Positions 40,537 to 50,947 of a stretch of DNA of 64,000 nt are shown one piece after another. This DNA comes from a beta proteobacterium AAP65 (lineage in GTDB: Bacteria > Pseudomonadota > Gammaproteobacteria > Burkholderiales > Burkholderiaceae_C): NCBI GenBank assembly GCA_001295865.1, contig LJHW01000009.1, forward strand, positions 62,001-126,000. Direction: 5' to 3'. Below the pieces are notes generated by a model. That model searched no databases, had not been told where the DNA came from, and saw nothing but the letters and a program-made list of their open reading frames with translations. The position numbers were made by a program, and so were the translations under genes. How positions within the stretch are numbered: position 1 is the first letter of the stretch; the number at the start of each line of letters is the position of its first letter.

Positions 40537-42387
40537 TCAGCGCTCGATCTGGGGCGTGTTGCCCAGCACTTCTTCCATGGTGGTGAGACCTTCGGCCACC
40601 TTCATGGCACCGGCCAGGCGCAGCGGGCGCATGCCGTCGCGCATGGCCTGGCGGCGCAGCGCGCTGGCGTCCAGCGCGGGGTGCACGGCGGCGCGCGAGG
40701 CGTCCGTCATCACCAGCAGTTCGTAAAGACCGGCACGGCCGCGGTAGCCGGTGTGGCGGCATTCCAGGCAGCCCACGGCCTTGTAGGGCCGCACGCCGCC
40801 CGACAGGCGCCACGGGCGCACCGCCTCGTGCAGCGATTCGCGCGTGATGCTCTCGTCGCGCGCCTTGCAGGCCGGGCACAACGTGCGCGCCAGGCGCTGC
40901 GCCAGCACGCCGATGACGGTGGCGCTGATGAGGTAGCTGGGCACGCCCAGGTCGGCCAGGCGCGTGATGGCCCCGACGGCGTCGTTCGTGTGCAGCGTGC
41001 TGAAGACGAGGTGGCCGGTGAGCGCGGCCTGGATGGCCATCTCGGCCGTGGCCAGATCGCGGATCTCGCCGACCATGATGATGTCCGGGTCCTGCCGCAT
41101 CAGCGCGCGCAGGCCTTCGGTGAAGCCCATGTCCACCGCGGCCTGCACCTGCGTCTGGTTGAAGGCCGGCTCGATCATCTCGATGGGGTCTTCGATGGTG
41201 CAGACGTTGACCTCCTCCGTGGCCAGCTGGCGCAGCGTGCTGTAGAGCGTGGTGGTCTTGCCGCTGCCCGTGGGGCCGGTGACGAGGATGATGCCGTGCG
41301 GCCGCTTGATCAGTTGCTGCCAGGCCTGCGCCTCGTGGTCGGCAAAGCCCAGGGCCGCCAGGCCCTTGACGGTGGCATCGGGGTCGAAGATGCGCATCAC
41401 CATCTTCTCGCCGAAGGCCGTGGGCAGCGTCGACAAGCGCATTTCCACCTCGGCGCCAGCGCCTTCCACGCCGTCGGGGCGGCGCGTCTTGATGCGGCCG
41501 TCCAGCGGGCGGCGTTTCTCCACCACGTCCATGCGGCCCAGCAGCTTGATGCGCGCGGTCATCGCGCTCATCACCGTCAGCGGCACCTGGTAGACGGTGT
41601 GCAGCACGCCGTCGATGCGGAAACGGATGGCGCCCTTGTCGCGCCGCGGCTCCAGGTGGATGTCGCTGGCGCGCTGGTCGAAGGCGTACTGCCACAGCCA
41701 GTCGACCACCTGCACCACCCCCTGGTCGTTGGCGTCCAGCGTCTTGTTGGCCTTGCCCAGCTCCACCAGCTGCTCGAAGCTGGCCGTGCTGGCGTTTTCG
41801 CCGCTTTTCTGCGCCGCGCGCACGCTGCGCGCCAGCGCGTAGAACTCGGTGGTGTAGCGGCGCACGTCTTCGGGGTTGGCCACCACCAGGCGCACCGGGC
41901 GGCGCGTGTGGGTCTCGATCTCGGGCACCCAGGCGGTGTCGAAAGGCTCGGCCGTGGCGATGACAACCTCGGTGCTGCCCAGGCTGAGCGGCAAGGCGCG
42001 GCGCAGCTCGGCGTACTGCACGCTCATCACATCGGCCACGCGGCCCACTTCCACCTTCAGCGGGTCGATGCGCAGGTAGCCCAGGCCGCTGCGGCCGGCC
42101 AGCCATTCTGTGAGGGCTTCGGTGTCGAGCACACGGCCGGTGTTGGCGTGGCTCAGGCCCGCAGCGCCCAGGCGCACCAGCGCGTGCAGGCTGGAAGGGC
42201 CGGCGCGGAAACGGGCGCCTACCTGCTCGGCGTCTTCGGCACTGATCCAGCCGTCTTCGCGCAACCACTCCAGCAGCACCGGCCATTCCAGACGGCCGCC
42301 GGGCGGCAGCGTGCTGGGGCGGGCGCTGGCGGTGGCCGTGGTAGTGGTGGCAGCAGCGGCAGGCGCAGTGGACTTGGCTTTGTTCAT
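40537..42387 (-). CDS. GspE/PilB-type secretion or pilus ATPase
   Basis: A 616-residue hexameric ATPase. An Ala/Thr-rich start (residues 1-25) leads to a GspE N-terminal domain (about 55-180), the N2 domain with ASDIHLEPRRDKGAIRFRIDG, Walker A GPTGSGKTTTLYS, the Asp box TIEDPIE, Walker B DPDIIMVGEIRD and the His box GHLVFSTLHTND. A zinc-binding Cys set (CPACKARDE and CLECRHTGYRG) follows, as in T2SS GspE and PilB. No other secretion or pilus genes are nearby, so it is an orphan; the neighbours are a spermidine-synthase-like protein and TatD. Confidence 0.92.
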   Translation of the reverse strand: MNKAKSTAPAAAATTTTATASARPSTLPPGGRLEWPVLLEWLREDGWISAEDAEQVGARFRAGPSSLHALVRLGAAGLSHANTGRVLDTEALTEWLAGRSGLGYLRIDPLKVEVGRVADVMSVQYAELRRALPLSLGSTEVVIATAEPFDTAWVPEIETHTRRPVRLVVANPEDVRRYTTEFYALARSVRAAQKSGENASTASFEQLVELGKANKTLDANDQGVVQVVDWLWQYAFDQRASDIHLEPRRDKGAIRFRIDGVLHTVYQVPLTVMSAMTARIKLLGRMDVVEKRRPLDGRIKTRRPDGVEGAGAEVEMRLSTLPTAFGEKMVMRIFDPDATVKGLAALGFADHEAQAWQQLIKRPHGIILVTGPTGSGKTTTLYSTLRQLATEEVNVCTIEDPIEMIEPAFNQTQVQAAVDMGFTEGLRALMRQDPDIIMVGEIRDLATAEMAIQAALTGHLVFSTLHTNDAVGAITRLADLGVPSYLISATVIGVLAQRLARTLCPACKARDESITRESLHEAVRPWRLSGGVRPYKAVGCLECRHTGYRGRAGLYELLVMTDASRAAVHPALDASALRRQAMRDGMRPLRLAGAMKVAEGLTTMEEVLGNTPQIER

Positions 42388-43175
42388 GGGGCGGCAGCGT
42401 CGGCGGCAGGCTGGGGTTGGTAGGGCCGCACCATGCGCAGCCATTTGCGCGCCGGCAGCCCCAGGGGGCCGTAGCGCTGCTCCAGGTGCACGGCACGGGC
42501 CGTGAGGGCGTCACGTTCCGGCACCACCACACCGCGCCCGGCCACCACCACGGTGTTGCCTTCGCGCGTGGGGCGCAGGCTCCAGACCTGGTGGCTGCCG
42601 AAAGCGGCGGCGATGCGGGAGATGCTGCCATGGAAGCTGGCGTGCCTGCCGAAGAGATTGACGCTCATCACCCCCCCTTCTTCCAGCACCTCGCGGCAGG
42701 CGCGGTAGAAGTCTTCGCCATCCAGCACCGGGGCGGCGGCCTCTTCATCGTAGAGGTCGACATGCAGCAGGCGCACGCTGCCCGGTGTGGCCTGGGCCAG
42801 CCAGTCGGCCGCGTCGCCCCGCACCACTTCGGCGGCGGCCGGCAGGTGGAAGTGGCTGGCGTTGACGGCGATGACCTGCGGGTTGATCTCCACCACCGTG
42901 GTGGCCATCTGCAGCTGCACCGCGGTGAAGCGCGTGAGCGCGCCGGCGCCCAGCCCCAGCTGCACGGCCTGGCCGCCGCCCAGCGCTTCTGTGGGCAGCC
43001 ACAGCAGCGCGGCCAGCATGCGCTGCACGTAATCGATCTCCACCACCTGCGGCTTCTTGATGCGCATGCCGCCCTGGATCCAGATGCTGTCCAGGTGCAG
43101 GTAGCGCACGCCGTCGTCTTCCGACAGCGTCACGGCGGGCAGGGTGCGGGGGGTGCGGGTGGCTTTTTTCGTCAC
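42384..43175 (-). CDS. Spermidine-synthase-like protein
   Basis: A 263-residue protein of the spermine/spermidine synthase fold. QLGLGAGALTRFTAVQL is the glycine-rich dcSAM/SAM loop, TTVVEINPQVIAVN holds the acidic residue after beta-2, and VRGDAADWLAQ and LLHVDLYDEEA correspond to the core beta-4/5 segments. The N-terminal beta hairpin domain is short. The standard Asp for putrescine binding is replaced by LYDEE, so substrate identity is uncertain and a methyltransferase role is possible. It overlaps the GspE start by four bases and the glycosylase by four. Confidence 0.82.
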   Translation of the reverse strand: MTKKATRTPRTLPAVTLSEDDGVRYLHLDSIWIQGGMRIKKPQVVEIDYVQRMLAALLWLPTEALGGGQAVQLGLGAGALTRFTAVQLQMATTVVEINPQVIAVNASHFHLPAAAEVVRGDAADWLAQATPGSVRLLHVDLYDEEAAAPVLDGEDFYRACREVLEEGGVMSVNLFGRHASFHGSISRIAAAFGSHQVWSLRPTREGNTVVVAGRGVVVPERDALTARAVHLEQRYGPLGLPARKWLRMVRPYQPQPAADAAAP

Positions 43176-43738
43176 GGGGTCGGTGCTGCGTTCAGCGTGG
43201 AAAGTGAAGGTGGTGCGGCGGGTTCGATCAGCCCGGCTTGTTCAAAAGCCGCACGCCAGGCGGCGAGCTTGCGCTCGAAAGACCAGCTGGCGTTGGCCGG
43301 GCTGGTGGAAGGCAGCTGCAGCACGGTGTAGCCCAGCGCGGCCACGAGCTTGCGCGTGCGTGCCGATTCCCCGCCGTTGTGGGCCACGCACTGCAGCGCG
43401 GGCGCGCGGCGGCGCAGGCTTGCGAGGTCGTTGAGTTCGGGGTCCTCGATGGCCTGGTCCAGGCTGCCCTCACGGCGGCAGCTGGCGTAGACGTCCCACA
43501 GGCCCAGGCCGCGCTCGCGCACGGCAGCCAGGCGCTGCGCGTAGGGCCGCGCCGCCAGCTCCAGGCCCCAGATCGCGCCCAGCAGCGGCCAGAACTGGTT
43601 GCGCGGGTGGGCGTAGTACTGCTGCGCCTGCAGCGAGGCCACGCCCGGGAAGCTGCCCAGCACCAGCAGCCGCGTGCGGCGGCCCAGCACAGGCGGCAAG
43701 CCTTGCAGGCGCTCGGCCGCAGCCGTCTGCAGCTTCAA
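43172..43738 (-). CDS. DNA-deoxyinosine glycosylase (UDG superfamily)
   Basis: A 188-residue base-excision repair protein. LVLGSFPGVASLQAQQYYAHPRNQFWPLLG is the diagnostic motif of the deoxyinosine (hypoxanthine-DNA) glycosylase family, with WDVYASCRREGSLDQAIEDPELNDL in the middle and LQLPSTSPANASW near the C-terminus. It removes hypoxanthine from deaminated adenine. The TTG at 43738 overlaps the tatD stop (TTGA); a longer open frame upstream overlaps tatD and lacks similarity, so the start is inferred. Confidence 0.85.
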   Translation of the reverse strand: MKLQTAAAERLQGLPPVLGRRTRLLVLGSFPGVASLQAQQYYAHPRNQFWPLLGAIWGLELAARPYAQRLAAVRERGLGLWDVYASCRREGSLDQAIEDPELNDLASLRRRAPALQCVAHNGGESARTRKLVAALGYTVLQLPSTSPANASWSFERKLAAWRAAFEQAGLIEPAAPPSLSTLNAAPTP

Positions 43739-44586
43739 GCCACGGCTTCCTGGGCGGAGGGCGACGGCAGCCCTGGCAGTGCCGCCAGCCGCGGCAACGC
43801 GGCCACGGCGTTGGCACTGGTGCGCGCCGCGGTCTCGGCCGGGCTCCAGCCGCGCAGCGCCGCCAGCACGGCGCCGATGCGCGGCAGCTCGGCCGGCTCG
43901 TTGCGGCCTTGCGGCTGGCCGGCCGCGCGCTGCTCGGCCGTGCGGTAGAGCCACTGCGGCGGGATGTCGGGCGCGTCGGTTTCCAGCACCAGCGCGGTCT
44001 CGGGCAGGGTCTGGGCCAGCGCGCGGATCTGCAGCGAACGCTCGAAAGTGAGCGTGCCACCGAAGCCCAGCCGAAAGCCGCGCTCGACGAACTGCGCCGC
44101 CTGCACCTCGCTGCCATTGAAGGCGTGGGCGATGCCACCCGGCACCTCGATCTGGCGCAGGCCCTGCAGCAAGTGGTCGGCCGAGCGGCGCACATGCAGC
44201 AGCACCGGCAGCTCAAACCGGCGCGCCAGCTTCAGCTGCGCGCGGTAGTAGTGCTGCTGGCGCGTGCGGTCGAGGCCGGGCACGAAGTGGTCGAGGCCGA
44301 TCTCGCCCACGGCCACCAGCTGCGGGTCATCGCGCCAGGCGTGCAGGCAGTGCGCCAGCTGTTCAAGATCGGCCTCGGTGGCCTGGACCAGCCACAGCGG
44401 GTGCAGGCCCAGCGCGTAGGCCGAACCGGTGGCGTGGGCGAGCGCACGCAGGGCCTCGAAATGCGCAGCGGCCACCGCCGGCAGCACGAGCTGCGACACA
44501 CCGGCGTCGTGCGCCCGCTGCACCACCGCGGCGCGGTCGGGCGCAAACTCGGGCGCGTCGAGGTGGCAGTGTGTGTCGATCCACAT
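43735..44586 (-). CDS. TatD family metal-dependent hydrolase
   Basis: A 283-residue TIM-barrel hydrolase. The metal ligands are WIDTHCHLDAPEF (His6 and His8), VGEIGLDHF, LPVLLHVRRSADHLL, GIAHAFNGS and LVLETDAPDIPP. TatD-type enzymes act as 3'-5' DNases or esterases in DNA repair and quality control. The ATG at 44586 is chosen from the family N-terminus MWIDTHCHL; a 21-codon upstream extension is unsupported. First gene of a four-gene minus-strand chain (TatD, deoxyinosine glycosylase, spermidine-synthase-like, GspE/PilB). Confidence 0.93.
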   Translation of the reverse strand: MWIDTHCHLDAPEFAPDRAAVVQRAHDAGVSQLVLPAVAAAHFEALRALAHATGSAYALGLHPLWLVQATEADLEQLAHCLHAWRDDPQLVAVGEIGLDHFVPGLDRTRQQHYYRAQLKLARRFELPVLLHVRRSADHLLQGLRQIEVPGGIAHAFNGSEVQAAQFVERGFRLGFGGTLTFERSLQIRALAQTLPETALVLETDAPDIPPQWLYRTAEQRAAGQPQGRNEPAELPRIGAVLAALRGWSPAETAARTSANAVAALPRLAALPGLPSPSAQEAVA

Positions 44587-44726
44587 GCCGTGATGATGCC
44601 CCGGTTGCTCACCCGGCCGGCCGCGCCTGCGCGGCAGCGGCACGCGCAACGTGCTAGGGTTGCAGCAGGCTGGCCGAGCCCCTGCCGCCGCCCCGCCCCT
44701 GACCGCCGAGGCACCGTCGCAACGTC

Positions 44727-45730
44727 ATGAAAAAGGCCCCGCTGTACAGCCCCTCGCCCCGCCGCCCGGCGCCGGGCGCCCGGCCGGCCTCCCGCCCTGA
44801 GACAGGGGCGGGTGCCGCAGCGGCCAGCGACTCGGCCGGCCAGCCTGTCAGCAGCGAAAGCGCACTCTCGCATCAAGCCGAGGCCCCACCGCGCCCAGGC
44901 CGCTGGGCCGGCGGCCGTGCGCGCCTGGCCCGCCACGCCGCCCCGCTGTGGGCCCTGGGCGGCGCCGCGTTGGCCGTCGGTGCGATGTTGCTGCTGATCC
45001 CGCAGCACCGCGCCGTGACGCAGGACGACATCGACACCGCCGTGCGTGAATCGCTGGAGAAGGCCCCCCTGCCCTCGGCCGCGGCCAAGGCCTACGAGGC
45101 CATCCTGCCGTCCGTCGTGCGCGTGGTCGGTCTGCTCGACGAGAAGGACGAAGGCGAAGACAAGCCCGAGCAGCGCGCGTTGGAGCGCAGCCTCGGCACG
45201 GGCGTGGTGATCATCGACAACGGCACCATCCTGACCAACCTGCACGTGGTCTCGGGCGCGCGCAAGATCCGCGTGCGCTTCGCCAACGGTCACGAGAGCG
45301 AGGCTGTGATGGTGGGCGCCCAGCCCGAAAACGACCTGGCCGTGCTGCGCGCGGTGAGCCTGCCCGACGACCTGCAGGCCGCCACCATGCGCAGCACCGC
45401 CGACCTGCGGCCCGGCGACCAGGTCATCGCCGTCGGCCACCCCTTCGGCATCGGGCCCAGCGTGAGCGCCGGTGTGGTCTCGGGCCTGAAACGCGAGTTC
45501 CGCTCGCCCGAGGACGACAACGCTGGCACCAAACCGCTGAGCAACCTCATCCAGTTCGACGCCGCCGCCAACCCCGGCAACAGCGGCGGCCCGCTCGTCA
45601 CGATGGACGGCCACGTGGTCGGCATCGTCACCGCCATCCTCAACCCCAGCGAACAGCGCACCTTCATCGGCATCGGTTTTGCGGTGCCCATCGAAAACGC
45701 CTCGTCCGCGGCGGGCATGCCACCTTTCTG

Positions 45731-45731
<1 letters not shown>
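44727..45731 (+). CDS. Membrane-anchored trypsin-like serine protease
   Basis: A 334-residue protease. Residues 1-70 are Pro/Ala-rich and disordered, residues about 72-92 form one transmembrane helix (APLWALGGAALAVGAMLLLIP), and the S1C/DegP-like domain follows. Catalytic His173 is in TNLHVVSG, Asp203 in ENDLAVLRA and Ser286 in NPGNSGGPL. No PDZ domain is present, and the protein ends just after FAVPIENASSAAGMPPF. The domain would be periplasmic. Its TGA overlaps the MoxR ATG by one base, so it is translated with MoxR, DUF58 and VWA. Confidence 0.9.
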
Positions 45732-46745
<1,014 letters not shown>

Positions 46746-46753
<8 letters not shown>

Positions 46754-47726
46754 AGCCGCTGCGCTCACACCGCCCGACCAGTTGCTCAGGCAGCTGGAGT
46801 TCACGGTCATCCGCAAGCTCGACGGCCTGCTGCAGGGCGACTACCGCACGCTGTGGCGCGGCGCGGGGGTGGATCTGGCCGACCTGCGCGAATACCAGGC
46901 CCATGACGATGTGCGCCACATCGACTGGAACGTCACCGCACGTGTGCAAACGCCGTACGTGCGCCAGTTCCACGAAGACCGCGACATGAACGCGTGGTTC
47001 CTGCTCGACCTGTCGGGCAGCGTCGATTTCGGCAGCGCCGGCGTCACCAAGCTCGCGGTGGCCACGCGCTTCGTGGCCACGCTGGCGCGGGTGATCACAC
47101 GCCACGGCAACCGCGTGGGCGCCCTGCTCTACGGCCAGCGTGTGCACGGCGTGCTGCCAGTGCGCACGGGGCGGCAACACGTGCTGGAGCTGTTGCAGCG
47201 CATGCAGGCGCCTGCGCCCACCGCACCCGCCGCGCCCGATCAAACCCGCGGCACGCGGCTGGCCGAGCTGCTGCACGCCGCCGAAGGCAGCATCCCGCGC
47301 CGCAGCGTCGTTTTTGTCGTCAGCGATTTCATCAGCCAGCCCGGCTGGGCCCCGGCGCTCGGGCGCCTGGCACGCCGCCACGACGTGGTGGCCGTGCGCC
47401 TGTGGGACCCGCTGGAGATGGACCTGCCCGATGCCGGCCTGGTGACGCTGCAAGACGCAGAAACGGGCGAGCAGCTCTTCGTCGACGCCAGCAGCCCCGC
47501 CTTCCGCGCGCGTTACGCCGAGCTGGCTGAAGAGCAGGAAGCCGCACTCCGCACCCAGCTCGCCACCAGCGGCGCCGACGTGCTGGAACTCGCCACCGAC
47601 GACGAGCTGCTCGATGTGCTGATGCGTTTTGCCGACCTGCGCAAGCAGCGCGCACGCCTGAAGACCCCGCGGCGCTTCCCGGCCACGCTGCAGCGCGCCG
47701 CCCCCCTCACGGAGACTGCAACGTGA
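46746..47726 (+). CDS. DUF58 domain protein
   Basis: A 326-residue protein starting with GTG at 46746. GVDLADLREYQAHDDVRHIDWNVTAR is the DUF58 signature, and FLLDLSGSVDFGSAG gives the DxSxS of a VWA-like metal site. Further conserved blocks are RHGNRVGALLYGQ and RSVVFVVSDFIS. DUF58 proteins accompany MoxR ATPases in almost all genomes; they are thought to be soluble or membrane-associated partners. It ends in a GTGA overlap with the VWA gene. Confidence 0.92.
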
Positions 47727-48760
47727 CGTTTGTCTGGCCCAAGATGCTGTGGCTGCTGGCCCTGCTGCCGCTGCTGGTGCTGCTTTACCTGTGGGTGCTG
47801 AAACGCAAGCGCAAGACCACCGTGCGCCTGTCCAGCGTGGCGCTGGCCAAGCTGGCCGCGGGCAGCGGCCCGGGCTGGCGCCGCCACGTGCCGCCGCTGC
47901 TCTTGCTGCTGGCCTTGGGCACACTGCTGCTGGCCGTGGCGCGGCCCATGGCGACACTGACGCTGCCGCTGTCAGAACGCACCATCATGCTGGCGATGGA
48001 CGTCTCGGGCAGCATGCGCGCCGAAGACGTCAAGCCCAACCGCCTGGTGGCCAGCCAGGAAGCAGCCCGCGCCTTCGTCAACAACCTGCCGCGCGAAGTG
48101 CGCGTGGGCGTGGTGTCTTTCGCCGGCACAGCGGCGGTGGTGCAGGCGCCCACCGACAGCCGCGAAGACGTGCTCAAGGCCATCGACCGTTTCCAGCTGC
48201 AGCGCGGCACGGCCACGGGCAGCGGCATCATCCTGAGCCTGGCCACGCTTTTCCCCGAAGACGGCATCGAGATCCAGCACATCACCGGCCAGCGCAGCTT
48301 CCCAGGGAACAACAACAACATCGCGAAGAAGGAAGCCAAACCCTTCACGCCCGTGCCGGCCGGCAGCTACAGCTCGGCCGCGGTGATCATGCTCACCGAC
48401 GGCCAGCGCACCACCGGCCCCGACCCGCTCGACGCCGCCAAGATGGCCGCCGAGCGCGGCATCCGCGTCTACACCGTGGGCATCGGCACCACAGGGGGCG
48501 AAGTCATCGGCTTCGAGGGCTGGAGCATGCGCGTGCGCCTGGATGAAGAGACGCTGAAGAACATCTCGGTGCTGACGCAGGGCGAGTACTTCTACGCCGG
48601 CACCGCCGAAGACCTGAAGAAGGTCTACGAGAGCCTGAGCTCGCGCATGGTGGTGGAGCGCAAGGAGACCGAGATCACCGCGCTCTTCGCGGCGCTGGGC
48701 GCGCTGCTGGCGGCGGCAGCGGCGGGGCTCTCGCTGTGGTGGTTCGGTCGCGTGGCCTGA
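47723..48760 (+). CDS. VWA domain protein, BatA-like
   Basis: A 345-residue inner-membrane protein. Helices at about 5-25 and 55-80, then a VWA domain (about 90-300) with an intact metal-ion-dependent adhesion site: MLAMDVSGSMRAED (DxSxS), the Thr in the AGTAAVVQAPTDSREDV region, and IMLTDGQRTTGPDPL. A final helix (LFAALGALLAAAAAGLSLWWFG) anchors the C-terminus. A typical BatA/BatB component, working with MoxR and DUF58 in a membrane quality-control or assembly complex. It starts with GTG at 47723. Confidence 0.93.
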   Translation: MTFVWPKMLWLLALLPLLVLLYLWVLKRKRKTTVRLSSVALAKLAAGSGPGWRRHVPPLLLLLALGTLLLAVARPMATLTLPLSERTIMLAMDVSGSMRAEDVKPNRLVASQEAARAFVNNLPREVRVGVVSFAGTAAVVQAPTDSREDVLKAIDRFQLQRGTATGSGIILSLATLFPEDGIEIQHITGQRSFPGNNNNIAKKEAKPFTPVPAGSYSSAAVIMLTDGQRTTGPDPLDAAKMAAERGIRVYTVGIGTTGGEVIGFEGWSMRVRLDEETLKNISVLTQGEYFYAGTAEDLKKVYESLSSRMVVERKETEITALFAALGALLAAAAAGLSLWWFGRVA

Positions 48761-48848
48761 AGGCGTCTTGAGGGGCCGCTGAAGGCCCCAAGTCCCGGCT
48801 GCGGAACAATAGCGGCCCCGGCCACCCCGGCCGCCATCACCGCCCGCC

Positions 48849-50873
48849 ATGCCGCGTGCCGAACTTGAACTGCTGGCCCCCGCGCGCGATGCCGCCATCG
48901 GCATCGAAGCCGTCAACCACGGCGCCGACGCCGTCTACATCGGCGGCCCGGCCTTCGGCGCGCGCGACAAGGCTGGCAACCCGCTGAGCGAGATCGAAGC
49001 GCTTTGCCGCCACGCCCACCGTTACGGCGCGCGCATCTTCATCACGCTGAACACCATCCTGCGCGACGACGAGCTCGAAGCCGCGCGCCGCATGGCCTGG
49101 GACGTGTGGCGCGCCGGCGCCGACGCGCTCATCGTGCAGGACATGGGCCTGCTGCAGCTGGACCTGCCGCCCATCCAGCTGCACGCCAGCACGCAGACCG
49201 ACATCCGCACGCCTGAGAAGGCGCGTTTCCTGCAAGACGTGGGTTTCTCGCAGATGGTGCTGGCGCGTGAACTCGACCTGAAGCAGATCAAGGCCATCCG
49301 CGCCCAGGTGCAGGAGGCGACGCTCGAATTCTTCGTGCACGGCGCTTTGTGCGTGGCCTACAGCGGCCAGTGTTTCATCAGCCACGCGCACACCGGGCGC
49401 AGCGCCAACCGCGGCAGCTGCAGCCAGGAATGCCGGCTGCCCTACACGGTGAAAGACAGCCAGGGCCGCATCGTCGCGCACGACAAACACGTGCTCAGCC
49501 TGAAAGACAACAACCAGAGCGCCAACCTGCACGCGCTGGTGGATGCGGGCATCCGCAGCTTCAAGATCGAGGGCCGCTACAAGGACATGGGCACGGTGAA
49601 AAACGTCACCGCGCACTACCGCCAGCTCCTCGACCGCCTGCTGGAAGAACGCCCCGAACTGACCACCAGCAGCGACGGCCGCTGCCGCTACACCTTCACG
49701 CCCGACCCCGACCGCGGCTACAACCGCGGCGCCACCGATTACTTCGTCGGCGGCCGGCGCCCACCCGAGCTGGGCGACATCGGCGCCTTCGACACGCCCA
49801 AACACGCCGGCATCGCCGTGGGCCACGTCGTCAAGCTCGGCCCCGATCACTTCGACATGGACGCCGACAGCCGCGACACCGTGATGAACAACGGCGACGC
49901 GCTGACCTGGTGGGACCTGCAGGGCGAACTGCAGGGCGTGCCCATCAACGTGGCGCAGAAGCTGGGCGGGCGCGGCTGGCGGCTCTTTCCGAATGCGCCG
50001 ATGGCGACGCTGAAGGACCTGCGCAAGGGTGCGGCCATCAGCCGCAACCGCGACATGGCCTGGGACCGGCTGCTGGAGAAGAAATCGGCAGAGCGGCTGA
50101 TCGCGGTGGACCTGCACCTCTCGGTCACGAAGGACGGTTTTGCACTCGATATCACCGACGAACGCGGCCATCACGCGCAGGTGGCGGCTGTGCATGCGCA
50201 CGAGCGGGCGAAAGACGCCGAGAAGGCGCAGCAGACGGTGCTGGAGAAACTCTCGGCCCTGGGCGGCACGCTGTTCGAAGCGCGGCATGTGGGCATCGGC
50301 TACACCGAGCCCTGGTTCGTGCCGGCCAGCGTGGCCAACACGCTGCGCCGCCAGGCCGTGGCGGCGCTGGAAGCGGCGCGCGAGGCGGCCTTCACGCCGC
50401 TGCTGCGCTCAGCCCCGGTGGAGCCGCCGGCGCCCTACCCCGAAGACACGCTCAGCTACCTGGCCAACGTCTACAACGGCCAGGCGGCGGCCTTCTATGC
50501 CAAGCACGGCGTCAAGCTCGTCGGCGCGGCCTACGAAAGCCACGAAGAGCTGGGCGCGGTGCCGCTGATGATTACCAAACACTGCGTGCGCTGGAGCCTG
50601 AGCTTGTGCCCCAAGCAGGCCAAGGGCGTGGTGGGTGTGCAGGGCACGGTGCGTGCCGAGCCGATGACGCTGGTGCACGGCGAAGACACGCTCACGCTGC
50701 GTTTCGACTGCAAGCCCTGCGAGATGCACGTGGTGGGCGCCATCCGCAAGAACGTGCTGCGCGACACCGCGCGCGAGGTGCGCCAGGCGCCGCCGGAGGC
50801 GCCGCTGGTCTTCTACCGCACGCGGCCCGAGCTGCCGCTGCCGGTGCACCCGCGGGCCCCCGAGCGCGCATGA
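48849..50873 (+). CDS. rlhA: 23S rRNA 5-hydroxycytidine C2501 synthase (peptidase U32 family)
   Basis: A 674-residue protein. It starts MPRAELELLAPARDAAIGIEAVNHGADAVYIGGPAFGAR and keeps RlhA/YdcP landmarks throughout, including the U32 signature EFFVHGALCVAYSGQCFISH, GRSANRGSCSQECRLPYTV and SFKIEGRYKDMGTVKNVTAHYRQ. The C-terminal region has MITKHCVRWSLSLCPKQAKG and FDCKPCEMHVVG, giving several conserved Cys. E. coli RlhA hydroxylates C2501 of 23S rRNA. It ends over the A-run of the shared terminator with rhlE. Confidence 0.93.
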   Translation: MPRAELELLAPARDAAIGIEAVNHGADAVYIGGPAFGARDKAGNPLSEIEALCRHAHRYGARIFITLNTILRDDELEAARRMAWDVWRAGADALIVQDMGLLQLDLPPIQLHASTQTDIRTPEKARFLQDVGFSQMVLARELDLKQIKAIRAQVQEATLEFFVHGALCVAYSGQCFISHAHTGRSANRGSCSQECRLPYTVKDSQGRIVAHDKHVLSLKDNNQSANLHALVDAGIRSFKIEGRYKDMGTVKNVTAHYRQLLDRLLEERPELTTSSDGRCRYTFTPDPDRGYNRGATDYFVGGRRPPELGDIGAFDTPKHAGIAVGHVVKLGPDHFDMDADSRDTVMNNGDALTWWDLQGELQGVPINVAQKLGGRGWRLFPNAPMATLKDLRKGAAISRNRDMAWDRLLEKKSAERLIAVDLHLSVTKDGFALDITDERGHHAQVAAVHAHERAKDAEKAQQTVLEKLSALGGTLFEARHVGIGYTEPWFVPASVANTLRRQAVAALEAAREAAFTPLLRSAPVEPPAPYPEDTLSYLANVYNGQAAAFYAKHGVKLVGAAYESHEELGAVPLMITKHCVRWSLSLCPKQAKGVVGVQGTVRAEPMTLVHGEDTLTLRFDCKPCEMHVVGAIRKNVLRDTAREVRQAPPEAPLVFYRTRPELPLPVHPRAPERA

Positions 50874-50904
50874 AAAAAGGCGGAGGGCCTGCGCCTTCCG
50901 CCTT
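50873..50904 (-). terminator. Terminator downstream of rhlE
   Basis: On the minus strand the arms 50904-50897 and 50884-50877 form a stem of eight pairs, with a purine-rich interior, followed by six Us reaching the rlhA stop codon (50878-50873). It sits between the converging genes rlhA and rhlE and acts for rhlE; a plus-strand U-run is missing, so rlhA may read through. Confidence 0.75.
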
Positions 50905-50947
50905 CATCTGAACTTTTGGGGCGCCCATGAACGGCGCCCGGCTGACC

